Shown here one piece after another: positions 33,974-47,094 of a stretch of 64,000 nt of DNA; positions within the stretch are counted from its first letter, which is position 1, and every line of letters starts with the position of its first letter. A model generated the notes under the pieces. It saw nothing but the letters and a program-made list of their open reading frames with translations, was not told where the DNA came from and did not search any database. This DNA is from Sequoia sempervirens (taxonomy: Eukaryota; Streptophyta; Pinopsida; Cupressales; Cupressaceae). Position numbers and translations under genes: made by a program. The stretch spans positions 16,798,162-16,862,161 of the forward strand of contig VDFB02000001.1 in assembly GCA_007258455.2 (NCBI GenBank). The letters run 5' to 3'.

Positions 33974-35584
33974 CTAGTAAATATTATGTGGGAGACGTGG
34001 AATGGGGATTGCATTAAACTGTTTGAAAGTAACTCCAAATTCGTCCGTCATGTCCGTTACGTCCAGCATCTCAGAGCTCATCCCATCCGGAAGTTTCCAC
34101 TCAAATGAATGAAGTAAAGAAGCCAAAACCAAAGAAACCGTACGGCTTGCCATTTGAACCGCCGGACAAATTCTTCTTCCCGCTCCGAATGGAACTAGCT
34201 CGAAGTCTTGTCCCTTGTAATCTATCTTGCTATTCTTGCCCTCCAGAAATCTCTCGGGCATAAATTCCGAAGGATTGGTCCAAATTGAAGGGTCCCTCCC
34301 AATGGCCCACACGTTCACCAAAACTTGGGTGTCTTTGGGAATCACAAATTCCCCGATCTCGCAGGAGCTTTCGGCTTTGTGGGGGAGCAGCACAGGAGCC
34401 GTCGGGTGCAATCGGAATAACTCTTTCAGAGCTGCATGGAGATAAGGCAGACGATCAAGATCAGATTCTTCCACTCTTCTGTTGCAACCAACTACTTCAT
34501 CCAATTCTTGTCGGACTTGGTTTAGTTTCTGCGGGTTGCGAATGAATTCTACCATGGCCCATTCTATTATGGTAGTGCTCGATTCAGTACCGGCAGCAAA
34601 CAATTCCTGAAACCAGAGAGCACGATTAGACATCTGTTAAATACCAGAGTTATAGACCCTTGAAAAAAAACAAAATATCCTTTTAGTGCTACTCACAGCT
34701 ATGAAAGCTCGAATATCAGCGAGAGTGAAATCTTCAGTTCTGGAATCCAGCAGAACATCCAGAAAATCCTTCTCCGAGTCGTTAAGCTTAACGGATTGAC
34801 CGCTGGCGGCGAGCCTTTTCTGTATGAACGTATCAGAAAAGTCGTACAATACCTTGAAATACCCGGACATCCGACGGGACACACCCTGGGGGTCGACGAA
34901 CCGGAGAAAGGGAAAAAGGTCCGCCAGATTGGGCATTGCGAGGAGCTTCATTAATTTCCAGATGGTATCTTTGAGCTCCGCAGAAGCTGGATTGCGCGGA
35001 TCGCAGACGCTTGTGCTGAAGATCATGTTGCCTAAAAAATTCAGAGACGTGCAGAACGCCATGCGCCCAATATCCACAGCCTTTCCCCTGTCCTCGAATA
35101 TGAGTCGAATCGTGCGAGATACTTGATCTCTTCTGAGGTGTTCCAGAGCTTCCGTTCTTTTGGAGTTGAAAAGCTCAACTGTTGAAATGCGTCGGAGATA
35201 GCGCCAGTAAGGGCCATAGTCACCCCAAATTAGAGAGGACTTGTCATGAGAATGGGACCTGAATGCTTCCATCACCGGCCGTCCCGCGAAGATGTGGTCG
35301 TGTGTTTTAAGGACCTCCCTGGCCATGGCAGGAGAGGAGACGAACACTGTTGGTTTCAAGCCCAGATGGAGTGTCATGAGTGGGCCGTATTTCACAGAGA
35401 GGGCATACAGAGACTCCTGAGGCCTTTTTCCCAGCTGCAAGAGATTTCCCACAATAGGCCAAGCAGGAGGTCCTGGGGGAAGAGGAAGCTTTGTCTTACT
35501 CTCCCTTCTCCATAGAAAGAAGAAGAATACCAGTGAAGCAGCGGTAAGGAGCACAGAGTACCAAGAAAGCGGTGGAATATCCAT
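33974..35584 (-). CDS. Cytochrome P450 (CYP71 clan, CYP76-like), gene 2
   Basis: Exons 35584-34697 and 34606-33974 are joined across a 90-bp intron (GTGAGT donor, CAG acceptor, phase 0) and encode 506 residues. It has the same layout as gene 1: N-terminal anchor, PPGPP hinge, AGTES in the I-helix (301-305), ELFR, PERF, and FGAGRRICPA with Cys443. It shares the Ala after CP. The GRPVMEAF and GPYWR segments are almost identical to gene 1, so this is a tandem duplicate. Differences such as CPAVQMASRTV against CPALPLASRMD near the heme and the SRS regions may change substrate use. ER-bound monooxygenase; product unknown. Confidence 0.95.
34607..34696 (-). other. Intron of P450 gene 2
   Basis: A 90-bp intron at the same codon position and phase as in gene 1. 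Confidence 0.9.
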
Positions 35585-35634
35585 GTAAACTGCAACAAGG
35601 AAACCCCTACCTCGTTTGGTTTTCCAGGATACAC

Positions 35635-35643
35635 TATTATATA
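35635..35643 (-). promoter_or_regulatory. TATA box of P450 gene 2
   Basis: TATATAATA on the minus strand lies about 51 bp upstream of the ATG. Promoter homology to gene 1 continues to about 35710 (GGATGCAGCG) and then stops. Confidence 0.6.
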
Positions 35644-35784
35644 GCTAGAACCCTATCGATGGATGCAGCGTCGCCGCACTTGATTCTTTCGTCAACATGG
35701 CCTTCGAGGCAAAGAGTAAACGATGGAACTACTGAAATACGACGACCAAGTCTTCCCCCGGTATTGATTAAATTTTTCAAATGA

Positions 35785-38700
35785 TTTTATTTTATTTGAG
35801 TTGATTTTTTTAGTTTATTTTATTTATTTATTTTATTAGGTAATTATGACTTATCAATATCTAATGCAAGTGGTTTTGCATTAGTTTCGTAGTGTATTAT
35901 ATGGGCTATTCTTTATGTATGTATAGTATTAATATTTAAAGGGTGGTTTTCTTCTTAGTTTCGTAGTGTATTATATGGACTATCCTTTATGTATATAGAG
36001 CATTAATATTTAAAGGTGAGACATGACCCATGCCATTTTAAAAGGTGGTAGACCAATCACATCTCAAGTTATTAAAATTCACAAATAGAAAAGTTCAATC
36101 CCCACTTTTACAATCCCTTATAATTATTACTTCTTTCTACTTGCCTATATGTCTTTTATTCTCTCATTTGTTTCCTTTAGTTTTACTACATTTAACCCCC
36201 TAACACATCCCTTATTCTTATGCATTACGCTCTTCTATTCACATGTTCCCCCTCCTTTCATTTCCAATATTTTCCTAATAGTCTAAACTTCATCTCTCTC
36301 CATTTGTGACTTCATAATTGTCTTAATTTTATGCTACTGCCCCCTCTCAGCTCCCTAACCCCACACATACATGCCCTTAAACCACATACTTCATTCCCTT
36401 CTCTCAAACATCATCTATTCAAGTATGTTTCATGACACTTTCTTCACAATCCATAAACCTTAAACTCATTATGTATGCTCTAATCAACTAAAAGATCTTA
36501 ATTATTTAGGATAGGTAAGATAATGGGTTGCACCATCCATTAGATATTGCTTTTCTACTTATCCTTGCATATTAGAAAACTTGAATAAGCAATCCCTCAC
36601 TTTTTGGTTTTATGTGTTATCCTTATACTCATCCAATTTGGAAATTATAAGGTTATATATAATTGTAGCTCTCCTTCCCCCTTTTTAATAATTAGAATAA
36701 TGAAGAAAGAATTTGTGAGTCATTTCAATTCTTATAGATTTTACTAGTTTTGATAATATTACTTTTTATTTATGTTAATTTGATCTATTTTCTAAGTACT
36801 AGATCAAAGCATAAGTGAGGATAGATTTTTTATGGTTTTTATATTTAAGAGATTCAAAAGGGATTAACAAATTTGCATGAAAGGTTTCTTAAAATTCACC
36901 GTGTTCTTCTTTTACATCTTCAGAATTTGGAGGATCAAAAAGGTTGAATAAAGTCTTACAATGTCCATATATGCATGTTTATTTTTCTCTAATATGGTGA
37001 AATCCAACTCTTTTGGTTATATATTGTAGTATTTTCAACTTTCAAACATGTGCACAAGGCTCATGGAATTTTTTTCTTTCATTTCATTGAAATTGGAGAT
37101 CGTTTGATGCAATAGCAAATGAGGGGGCTTAAAACTTTAATATTGAAAGAAAATTTTAAATGGGGAATTTTCAATTCAAATGAACATTACCATTACATCC
37201 AAAAGGGCCATAAATACTTATTTTGATATTTAATTTTTCAAATTTGGAGTAGGGAAATTTTTCATAGTTTTCTTTTATGCCCATGAGGAATGTATGGTCT
37301 TATGTAGGTCATATCATATGGTTAGTTTTAAAAAACAATAATTATGTAGTGTTTATGGAACTATAGTAGTTGCACCACTAGTGCATTGCCTCAAACAGCA
37401 TTAGCCCATAGCTAGGGAGTCATTGGAGTAGTGCTCCCAAATCCACCAATGACTCCAATAGCCAATTCTAGTGGTGTCACTGGACCTTCCTCCAACAAAT
37501 ATTCTAAATAATATTTTCCCGAAACAATAGTTTCTCCAAGATATTTATGTACCAATATCTAGATAGTTTCATTTTTAAAAATAACAGAACTTCATAGTAC
37601 AAAGGGAATTTATTTAAAAATCTAGATCTATTTTGAACTCCTAGTTTTCCAAAGAATATTTCAAAGAATCCAAAAAATCTATTAATAACATCAACATTAC
37701 ATTGAAACTTTCTCCCTTCAATACTACCCTCTCACCATTCAGGTTTCATGTTTTGCACCTGATTTTTAGAGGGTGATATCTTGGGCGTATAAGTCCAATT
37801 TTGAATATTTTTTAATCATACCTTATTTTTGAATTATAAGTAGTGGTCCAGGTATTTTTTGATTTTGAGGCACAATTTCACCAAGATTTGTAGATTCTTG
37901 GTGACTCTACACACTTCCCATTTAAAAATATTTAAATTCTTCATTAAGAAACATACACCCTAAAAGGAATGCAATATGCTAAGATAGATCATGCTCATGA
38001 AGGACATCAGACTCAATGTCATCCACAAAGTGACAAACGCATCATATGAAGTGACAAGGTTGCACTAAGAACCAAGAAAAATGCAAATGAATAATGCCAA
38101 TGTATGCCCCCACTTGAAAGGAATTGCTACACATCATTCTGTGAGCAATTACTTCAAAGTCAGAACAAAATATGATAAATATAATCTAGAAGTTGGGATT
38201 TGAATTTAGACTTGAAGGTTCCACTTTAGGATATAAAAGTGGATTACAAGTAAATCAACCCCTACTAAACATGATAATTTTAAATGAAAAAGCAGGTAGA
38301 AAATTGAAGTTCATTCCTTTGCCATTAATTCTTAGCTACCGAAGCTCACACATTAATTGCATATATCTTTTTTTTATTTTCAAGACATTATAAGGCATTT
38401 CCTTCATTCGGTTACAAAAGTGAAAATTATGTAAGCATGAGAGAATTTAGCAAATGAAAGTGAAATTTGGTTGCATCAAAGAGTCAAAGGACAAATAATA
38501 GGAATAAAATATAGAAAAATAATTTAAATACTATTTCTCTTCATGTACCAACAAAATAACTAGAAAAAATAATAAATAAACAAATACTATTCTAGAGATA
38601 GAAAAGAATGAAATAGGTAGGTATTCACATCATTGTGAGAGCTAACAACCATGGATGAAACCATCATGGAGGCATGATAATAGATATAATATTTTGACCA

Positions 38701-38980
38701 ATCACCATGGATATACATATAAACAAAGGATAAATCATAAAAAAATGGAATAACAGAAGTAATATCTATCTGCAATAGAAATTGACGACATACTACAGAT
38801 GAAGAATAAAACAAAATTGTTGCAATGAAATATTGACAAAGGATGAGATCTAGGTATTATAAAGCTAAAATCACCACAAATATTGGTTATAGATGAATAT
38901 AGAACATACTATTGGTTATAGGAGATGCCATCATGCTTGTGATGACATTTACTGGTCCTACTATTTGTCTTCTCATGTTT
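35785..38980. other. Gene-poor AT-rich region
   Basis: No gene is supported. It holds a 74-bp tandem duplication (35883) and a possible half dyad (GGGCGTATAAGTCC near 37783). Confidence 0.5.
35883..36020. repeat. 74-bp direct duplication
   Basis: AGTTTCGTAGTGTATTATAT starts at 35883 and 35957. The copies continue through ATTAATATTTAAAGG with few differences. Confidence 0.85.
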
Positions 38981-39009
38981 CAAGAAAAGAACATGTCATG
39001 GATGGATAC

Positions 39010-39400
39010 AATGTTATGAACCTAGGGATGTGATATTATTATATATAGTTTAATAGCTCAATTCAATCATGTGACACACATACCTTAAGGTATTCATGCA
39101 AACAACTTATGTAATTAATTATAGTAGATAATGAGTAGGCTTACATGGGTTTATTGATCTACTCATCTATGGTGTTATTTGGAGAAGGTTTATATAAATA
39201 AGGTGAATATCATTGTAAGAGTATGTGAAGAGTATGTTATGTGTTTGGGATCTCTTAGAGATATAACATAGAGCAACTTCTTCCTTAAGGAGAATTATAT
39301 GGTGTTTCTCCACCTCAAGGTTTTATTCTATTTCTAGATATATTAGAAAATAGACATTTTATTCATAAACATCTCTTGCATTTTATGTGATCTATCTTTT
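39010..39400 (+). mobile_element. LTR-like fragment
   Basis: TGTTATGAACC starts at 39012. A TATATAAATAAG near 39190 is followed by GGGATCTCTTAGAGATATAACA and a region typical of plant Copia LTR transcripts (CTCCACCTCAAGG). No paired LTR or genes are seen, so this is possibly a solo or truncated LTR. Confidence 0.35.
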
Positions 39401-39704
39401 AAATCTTGACCAAATTTTTAAATCAATTAAAACAAAATATATACACAAAATTCAATTTATAGGGTTGAATATGTTTAGCTTATCTAAGCAAATTTAAAGA
39501 TATTTAAAATGACATTCATTTTCCACATGGAGTCATAATAACACATTAGATACAAAATATCTTTCCTTAAGAATCAAGTTAGTAATTAATATGGAAAAAT
39601 GTGTGAATGTCGTGTAAATATTTGACCACTCAAATGGTAGGGACTATATGGCTCTTCAATAATATGTTTTTTTAATGTAACAAAAAAATCTAAAATATAC
39701 CTAT

Positions 39705-39832
39705 TTTTTGTTGGACACCAAAATATTTTAAACATTAATCTTAGCTCCTACTTCATTTTTATATGCATCCCCACTAATAAAGTCACCACCACTATCACTC
39801 CTAAAACCTTTTTCAAACACGTGTTTTATTCA
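39705..39832 (-). pseudogene. Copia integrase fragment
   Basis: The minus strand reads GFRSDSGGDFISGDAYKN, which resembles the LRSDNGGEF stretch of Copia integrases. It ends at a stop after about 30 residues. Only this piece is visible. Confidence 0.35.
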
Positions 39833-40639
39833 CTAACACATGGTAGTGCTCCTTTTTTCAACAAAATTGGGTAAATATCCTTATCTTGAATTTTTTATGA
39901 TATTTAATATTATTATTATATATTTTGTGTAGTGGTTTGTTGTTGATTTTTATCATTTTTCTAAACCACCCTTCAAAATGTCATATATCTTTATACTTAT
40001 TTTATTTTGAGTAGTAACTTTCTATTATAAGACCTAAAAAAAAAGTCTATTATAGGTAGAAGAATAATAGAAATATACTTACAATTGAAGTTTCTAGAAT
40101 TTGATATATATACCATATAATAATTGTTCTTTAGAAAAATGGAAATTCTTCCTACTTTAATAGATTTTGATATAAAATATTTAAAACTTTTCAACTATAA
40201 TTTTCTAACATATGTGTCATATTGTATCATCCATGATCAAACATGAGAACTACTAAATTAATAATTAGTGGTACAGGGGATTGATTGGATGCTCCTAGTT
40301 TAGGCACTTTTTTCTTCCAAATTTACAAGAGAATGGGAAAATATCATTCTTATCTAGAAAATATTGATTAATTCATGCTTGTTGAGAGTGATATGGTTAT
40401 TATAAGTAGTATTTACTAAAATAGATTGCAGTTCCAAATGACGTGTTGGTCATACACTGTTATTAAAAGTAAAATTCTACTCTTTTGAAACATGCATATA
40501 TCTCAACATTAGTTTTAATCTATAGTAGAACACCAAGAAAACATTTTAGGGCATTTTAGGATGCATTGATGGTGTATCTTCAAACTCTATTTCTCTTAAC
40601 TCCAAGCTTAAATTAGAAGAAATCCAAGATGTCAAAACC
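39833..40639. other. AT-rich sequence without gene
   Basis: Only short ORFs without domain signals are present. Confidence 0.45.
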
Positions 40640-41110
40640 TACATCCTAAACCCTAAATTACAAATCTTAAACCTTAGAAATCCCAAACCTTAAACCCTCC
40701 ACCCTTAGGTAACTGAAAACCCTATAATCTTGTGTTCTAAACCCTAAACCACAAAACTTTCTAGCCCTAAAACATGCATCCTAAGTCCTAAACATCCAAA
40801 CCTAAACTAGGCAACCCCTACATTTTAACCCCTACATTTTATAATTTACCCTATAAACCTTACATACCAAACCTATTTATAATCCAAAACCCTAAACAAA
40901 CATTTTGCATTATTTAAACCTTGCATCCTTTAAACGTTAGAAACCCAAATCATTTAAATTAACAAACCCCAATCACCCACATCTTAAACCCCTACTATAA
41001 TGTCAAAATTCAAATATGAGACCTAAAACTCTAAACCTCATTAACTCCTAAAGTATAAACTTCAAACCCTAGCAATACTTCCTAAACCATACATTATAAA
41101 CCTTAAACCA
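40640..41110 (-). repeat. Degenerate CCCTAAA-type telomere-like array
   Basis: Recurring AACCCTAAA, AAACCTTAA and AAACCCT words on the plus strand are decayed copies of the plant telomere heptamer (C-rich strand). It abuts the assembly gap and faces the TTAGGG-like array on the other side. Confidence 0.75.
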
Positions 41111-41161
41111 TAAACCAACTACTTATCTTTCAACATCCGTTGTCCGTGGTGTGAAGGCGAA

Positions 41162-41261
41162 NNNNNNNNNNNNNNNNNNNNNNNNNNNNNNNNNNNNNNN
41201 NNNNNNNNNNNNNNNNNNNNNNNNNNNNNNNNNNNNNNNNNNNNNNNNNNNNNNNNNNNNN
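41162..41261. other. Assembly gap (100 N)
   Basis: Exactly 100 N bases of a placeholder gap, between two oppositely oriented telomere-like arrays. Confidence 0.99.
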
Positions 41262-41305
41262 TGTATGCTAGTAGCATTCACGATACCATATGTAAGACAT
41301 TAAAT

Positions 41306-41625
41306 AAAATAGGGTTAGGATTAGTGTTAGAGTTAGGTTTAGAGATATAATAAGGGTTAGGGTTAGGTTTAAAATTATAATTAGAGTTGGGTATGGGGTT
41401 AAGGTTAGAGTTAGGTTCAAAGATAGAATTAGCGCTAGAGTTAAGGTTAAGGTTAGGATTAGCATTAGGGTTGTAATTAGATATAGGGTTACAATTAGAG
41501 TTAGGGTTGGTGATAAGGTTGGGGTTAAGCTTAGGGTTAGGGTTAGGGTTAGAGATATAATTACAATAAGGAATAAGGTTAGGGTAAGGATTAGGATAAC
41601 TGTTATGGTTGAGGATAGGGTTAGA
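41306..41625 (+). repeat. Degenerate (GGTTAG)n telomere-like array, copy 2
   Basis: This is the counterpart of the array at 31726-32110, shorter and more degenerate. It is flanked by the same unique sequence (AATTTAATAATGTACAAAG on the right). Confidence 0.85.
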
Positions 41626-43479
41626 TAAATAATTTAATAATGTACAAAGTTGAGTTCTACAATACTCTTCTCTATTTACATTTATTTTTATTTTATATGT
41701 TTGGTCTCAAATATTATCCTCATCTACACCTATTTTCATATTTTTTGATATTTATTTACACATATTATTATCTTCCATGTGTATACATTCATTCCTCATT
41801 GCATGCAAATGACTCTTGAAACTCAAAAAATATATTGAAATTTTTCAATTGTCACTTACAACATTTTTCCAATGTGAACCTATTTGATATATGTTTTGCA
41901 TAATTATTGTTATGTTTTCATATTTAGAGACTTTCATTTGAACATTGATTATTATGCTAGAATCATTCAATAACCTAGACTTCAAGGAACATTCATTATA
42001 AGAATATTTCAACTTAGATTACCAAAAGGAATCTAATAGGATTGGTTATCTATTTTATTAATTTTATTTTATAATCCATTTTATTGATAGATCAATTGAT
42101 TGATCTCAATTATATAATTTATAATCTATTGAAAAAGTTATGTATCTCACATTCTAGCCTCCTAAGGACAAAAAATTTCTTGTTTCTTGAAATTAACATA
42201 TATGATATTCACAAGTTAACTATACATATCTCCAAGCATGCTATAGGGTAAGTGCATAATAACTTGTCCAAAAATATTAGTTTCTCGTTTCTTTTAACAA
42301 TTTTCTTATGTCAATTCATATTATATGATTGTTTCTAGAATTGTTAGTAGGTGAGTAATCTTTTTGTCTTTATTTTTAGTTTTTAGAAATTGTATTTTAC
42401 AAAAAAAACCTAATGTGTATGAGGGAAAAAATGATAATAATATATAGTCAAGGATATCATCTATTAATTTCTTCCTTCGATGTCAAAATAAATGTATACC
42501 TAGGCATTACAAACAACCAACTTTAACACTTTATTTATGAATTTCTCTCTAAACATGTGAACCAAAATATATCTGTATTTTGTAACAAATTCTCTAAATA
42601 AAACATGAAATTTACATAAAAACACACAATTTTGTTTAATAAATCATGAAACCAAAGTAAATAATACAAAACAAAAACATATGTTGAGAATTGTGTAAAC
42701 ATTCCCTAAACCAATACCATAATATTTTAAAGAAAAGAAAAAAGAAAGAAATTGTTTAAGTTGCACTAAATAAATAAATTCTAATGACCAATCTTACATA
42801 ACTACATGACAATATTTGATATATTAACATACTTATATAATTAACACCATTAGCATTTATCATTGTTATTCACCACTTCTTCCAAATGCATATATTAAAT
42901 TGCTTATTTAATTATGTAAGTCATATAATTAAGCAAATATATCATATTTTCAATAGATTTAAATTGGAAACAATAGCAAAACTTGTACCTTCATACAAAT
43001 TATAATTGTTAGTAATTAAATTTTTCTTTTATCCAAAAAAATAATTATAAAATTCAATATAACTAATTTCTTATTATTAAGAAAAATAAATAAAATAAGA
43101 TGATAAAGTTTTTTAAAATATATTTATAAAAAAAGTTTTTGATTAAATTAAGTTCGATTTTTAAAAGGACCCCAAAACACATTACAATGAAGAAGAACAG
43201 AAACACCAAGCACAACAAAACGGATCATTACTCAAAATTGTCTTTTGTGAAAAGTTTGTTGAGTACAATGTTGATAATAAAACTATTAAATAAATAAATA
43301 AACTTTAATAAATTATTGAAAACAAAAAACTTACAGATATTCTAACAATATTGATCTACATCACGGGCTTTAGCGACATGAATTGGCAATCGATTTTGTT
43401 TTGACTTGACTTGTATACTAAGACAATTATTCATTAAGAAATACAAGAGACGCATACAATACGTGTCCGGCACCGCTAG

Positions 43480-43549
43480 TAAATATTATGTGGGAGACGT
43501 GGAACGGGGATTGTTTGAAACTAACTCCAAATTCGTCCGTCATGTCCAC
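43480..43549 (-). pseudogene. Truncated third P450, 3' stub
   Basis: The minus strand matches the last about 20 codons of gene 2 (GACGGACGAATTTGGAGTTA, then CCACGTCTCCCACATAAT). A 10-bp deletion breaks the frame, and homology ends at 43549. It shows that the P450 cluster once had, or partly copied, a third member. Confidence 0.8.
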
Positions 43550-46500
43550 TATGATCTCATTGATCTATGTGCCTATATTTATTCAAGAAGTTAGAATTTT
43601 CATACAAAAAGGAATGCACCACCAAGAGTAGATCATTGTTTTGCCTATAAATTTAGTCTCTATGTTTAATCAATGCAACTAGAGGGGTATTTTCATGTCA
43701 TCATTAAATATAATATAAATGGTACTTTAGTACAATTTATTAATAGCTGATAGGCTATTTTACGTGGGGAACCCCACCGGCATTTCTCCGATATCAACGG
43801 GAACCTCACGAATTGTGATTTGCTAATTACTCGATTTGACAACACTTGGGAATTTGTCTGATATTTCTTAATACTCAACTTGTGTGCAATTCCCTATAGG
43901 TGGTGTCATTCATGGCTTTCTCTTTTTCTCTGCACTTGAATACATCCAATCTCCAACTACTTAGTTGCGTCATAGTCACTAATACTTTATAAATGATTAA
44001 CATCAACATAAGAAGTGAAGGCAACTGGCAATTCTGTGTTGTAAACATACAAATTAGATGTCATGGATTGGAATGCTGTCAATACCTAATTGTATATTTA
44101 TTTACAGAAGAGAGCCATCTCGGGATTTCTAGGTGTACAATGCACATTAGATTTTAGTTTTATAAAAGTATAAACCGTCCCCTCCTCCCAAAATAATATC
44201 CATTAGGTCACGTAAGTACACAAAAATTCTATTTTGGTTGTTGCTTTACTATTTGTATTATTTTGGCTTATTGTTTGAGATTTTAAAGAATTTATTGTGT
44301 GAAAGCTACAGAAAACTTTAATATTTAAAATAGAAATAATCAGAGTGTTTTCGAGTTAGTTTTGTTGGAAAATAAATCTTAAATGTGTTTTCCAGCTTTA
44401 GCCTGAAATACATTTAATTTTAGTCAAGATTTAAATAAACGGTCATCAAAAATAGCATAATTAAAATTTTCAAAAAACACACGGTGAAAACGGTCGGTCC
44501 ACCAAGTCATGGATGCATCCTGATCCTTGTCCCCACCAGGTATGGCTCCGAGTGCACCCACATCATTTCACACCATTTCTTGTTGCCTTCATGCTTACCC
44601 TACAATTTAATAGGCCACCAAAACTCACTCCATGCAATAAATGTGAAGCAACCTTAAATGGCTCTCAACTAGACGAGATTTGGTTGCAAGTGTCTCTGTG
44701 GTGAAGAACCAGGCATAATCCTGCCAAACAATTCATGGTACCTTGTCTACATTTAGTTTTGTAAAAGCCAAGTTAGTTTGATAAAGAAGGCGCAGGAGCT
44801 GTCAGTGTTTTATTTTTTTCTCATGCCTCCAGCACCAAGTGGGCCTCATTATGTGCTTCTCACTTGGCATCTTTCATTATACTCGCTTGTTGTTATTCAA
44901 GATGTATTGAAGCTAATCATATGTTTCATAGATAATAGATTATAGAATTTCTTACAGTAATTTTGATTTGGACCACTTACTCATAAAAGGGAATGGAAGG
45001 AAACAAAAACGTGAGAAAATGGAGTTTTCCCCTTCATAATAGAATGTTATATTGCTTATAGGAAAATTTCCATAATAGATTTGTGGGCTAAAGGGAAAGT
45101 ATGGATCTATTTCTTGAGATTGAATAAAATGGTGTTCTTAATATGGCATGTTTTCGGTATTGAATAACTTATATTTAGTAAAATTTATATCTAGAGCGCA
45201 ACCTCTACAAACCCTAAATGAAATTAAAGATAAAATTTTTTTAGATTATATATTATAAACAATTATAAGTGCATAAATTTTACTAAAATCTATGAATATC
45301 TTGACTATATTTTATTAAAAAAATGAGCTATTATATCAAAAGATTGACTATATTTAGTAACAGTAATGAATTTTTAGTTCAAATTTCTACAATGACATTT
45401 TATTGTTTGTTCATTTTTTTAGTTTTTTAAAATAATTTTAAAATTTTAAAAATAAGATAAGTTTGTACATAATTTAACATTTGTGTGGGTCCTCTTCATT
45501 TTAAATATGGTCCTCTTCATTTTATAAAAGAGTTATAAAGACAATTTTTCTTTGCTGAAGTGTGAATGTTAAGGGGGATAGAATGTTAGTGAAGGGCGAT
45601 AATGTTCAGGTGTCCCCAATCTAGAAATCAATGATTTAAAGTAATACAGTTATTTGTGATATTATTTCCATCCCTCCAATCATCTGTGTGTTCAAAGTAT
45701 TCTTTAGTTAAATATATATCCATATGATTGGAAATGAAAATTTTGAATTCGTATCTTTCTTCTTCCTTTTACACTATTGCTCAATGCCTAGAATTTCTTA
45801 CAAAGTATGAAATAGAAAAAGGGTCAGGAATTATTTATAATACTTTGATTTTATTTGAACATGGTAAAATTGAAAGTATTTGTCTCACTTTTATATGTTA
45901 AAATTTTTTCATATTTATCTGAGTAAATAATAACTTTCATTCTACAATTTTATGCCATAATTCAATAGCTCTACATTTTCATTCTATAGTTGTACATAAT
46001 CATTTAAAAGTCTTGCACTTTCACTCTATAGTTGTATGAATACCATTAAAGTTTTATTTCACTTAGAAATAGTCCATCAAAACAAAAAAAAATCATAGAA
46101 CCTCTTAGACTTATTTAAAAAGTTAATAGAAAATTAAAAAAATTCGTAAAAATTAAAAAACCAAAAACTTCAAAGAAATTTTAGCTTTTACATCTTTCAT
46201 AATAATTTAATACCATATTTTTCTTTAATTTTCTTTAAAAATAAAATAAAATTCAATAATGATGGGATTCCATTTATTAATGACATAGCCCAAGTTCAAA
46301 AAATATTTAAAAAAAAATGTTATGCTAGAATGCGTAGTCAAATTTAAGCATAGGGTCAAATATGAAAGGTGAGTTTTAGAAGAATTTACATTTTGATTTA
46401 TCTTGCTAGATGTCATATTAGATTTGAAAACTTGTATGGTTGGAAATGAAAGCTTTATTTGTTACATCATGGATCCTTACACACTATTAGATGAAAAATG

Positions 46501-46671
46501 ACACAATCCAATTAGGTGACACACCTCATAGGGTTGATTATGAAAAGAAAAATAGAACATAATGGTGTGTGCAATATGTTTGTAGTTTGGGTCTTAGTGA
46601 GTACCTATTCCCTTGTTAATGACAACTATTTTTAATATTAGTATTGCTATTTTGAATTATAGTTTCAAGAT
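43550..46671. other. Gene-poor region
   Basis: I see no supported gene. A less AT-rich block at 44500-44710 has a 63-codon ORF without recognisable features. Confidence 0.45.
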
Positions 46672-47094
46672 ATGGCTAATGCATGAGCACCTGAAGATGC
46701 TATTACTATTTCAAGCAGTGATTCTGAGTCCAATACAACCTCACCACAAAACCATGAGTTACCTCTATTAGCAACTGACTCAACATCTGTGGATTGGTTG
46801 TGTTTTCCTCACAAAAAATGTTGAAGCTTTTTCAAACAATGTCTTGACAATTTTCATGATTTTTTTGAAGCTATGCAAACAAGCCAAGATGTATGCGATG
46901 TGGAAGATCATGAAGTTGAATTGGTGCAAGAAGTTGTTCGAAAATTTCATGCGACCTATGAAGCTCTTGAGCTATATTATGGTTTCCTGCGTGAATTAAA
47001 GTACCGTTAATATTATGGAGTGACCAATGCATTTGAACTAAAGCATGAATTCCAAGCTTTATTGAGTGATATATGGTCCAATAAGTTCAACTAA
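46672..47094 (+). pseudogene. Unrecognised ORF remnant, copy 1
   Basis: From the ATG at 46672 a single frame runs 141 codons to the TAA at 47092 with three internal stops (TGA near 46684, TGA near 46822, TAA near 47008). It has an acidic Ser/Asp-rich start (SSSDSES) and an amphipathic Glu-rich region (VELVQEVVRKF, YYGFLREL). The second half recurs at 48150-48390 in the same frame. There the codons at the third stop read HEYYG, which supports former coding. I do not recognise the family. Confidence 0.5.

Larger units (their letters stand above)
31681..34055. repeat. Segmental duplication unit, copy 1
   Basis: This stretch (telomere-like array, about 1.9 kb of AT-rich spacer, and the 3' end of P450 gene 2) is colinear with 41262-43549. 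Shared markers include GTTAGTAGCATTC at the left, CTTCAAGGAACATT near 32471 and GTGTCCGGCACC near 33962. In this copy the P450 gene is complete. Confidence 0.85.
41262..43549. repeat. Segmental duplication unit, copy 2
   Basis: It is colinear with 31681-34055: telomere-like array, spacer with the same landmarks in order, then the last codons of a P450. The left end is hidden by the gap. Scattered indels (for example an extra AAAGAAAGAAATTG near 42745) show independent decay. Confidence 0.85.

Noticed and set aside
44513..44704. 63-codon ORF in a less AT-rich block
   Set aside because: No recognisable motif, no homologue in the window and no supporting context.
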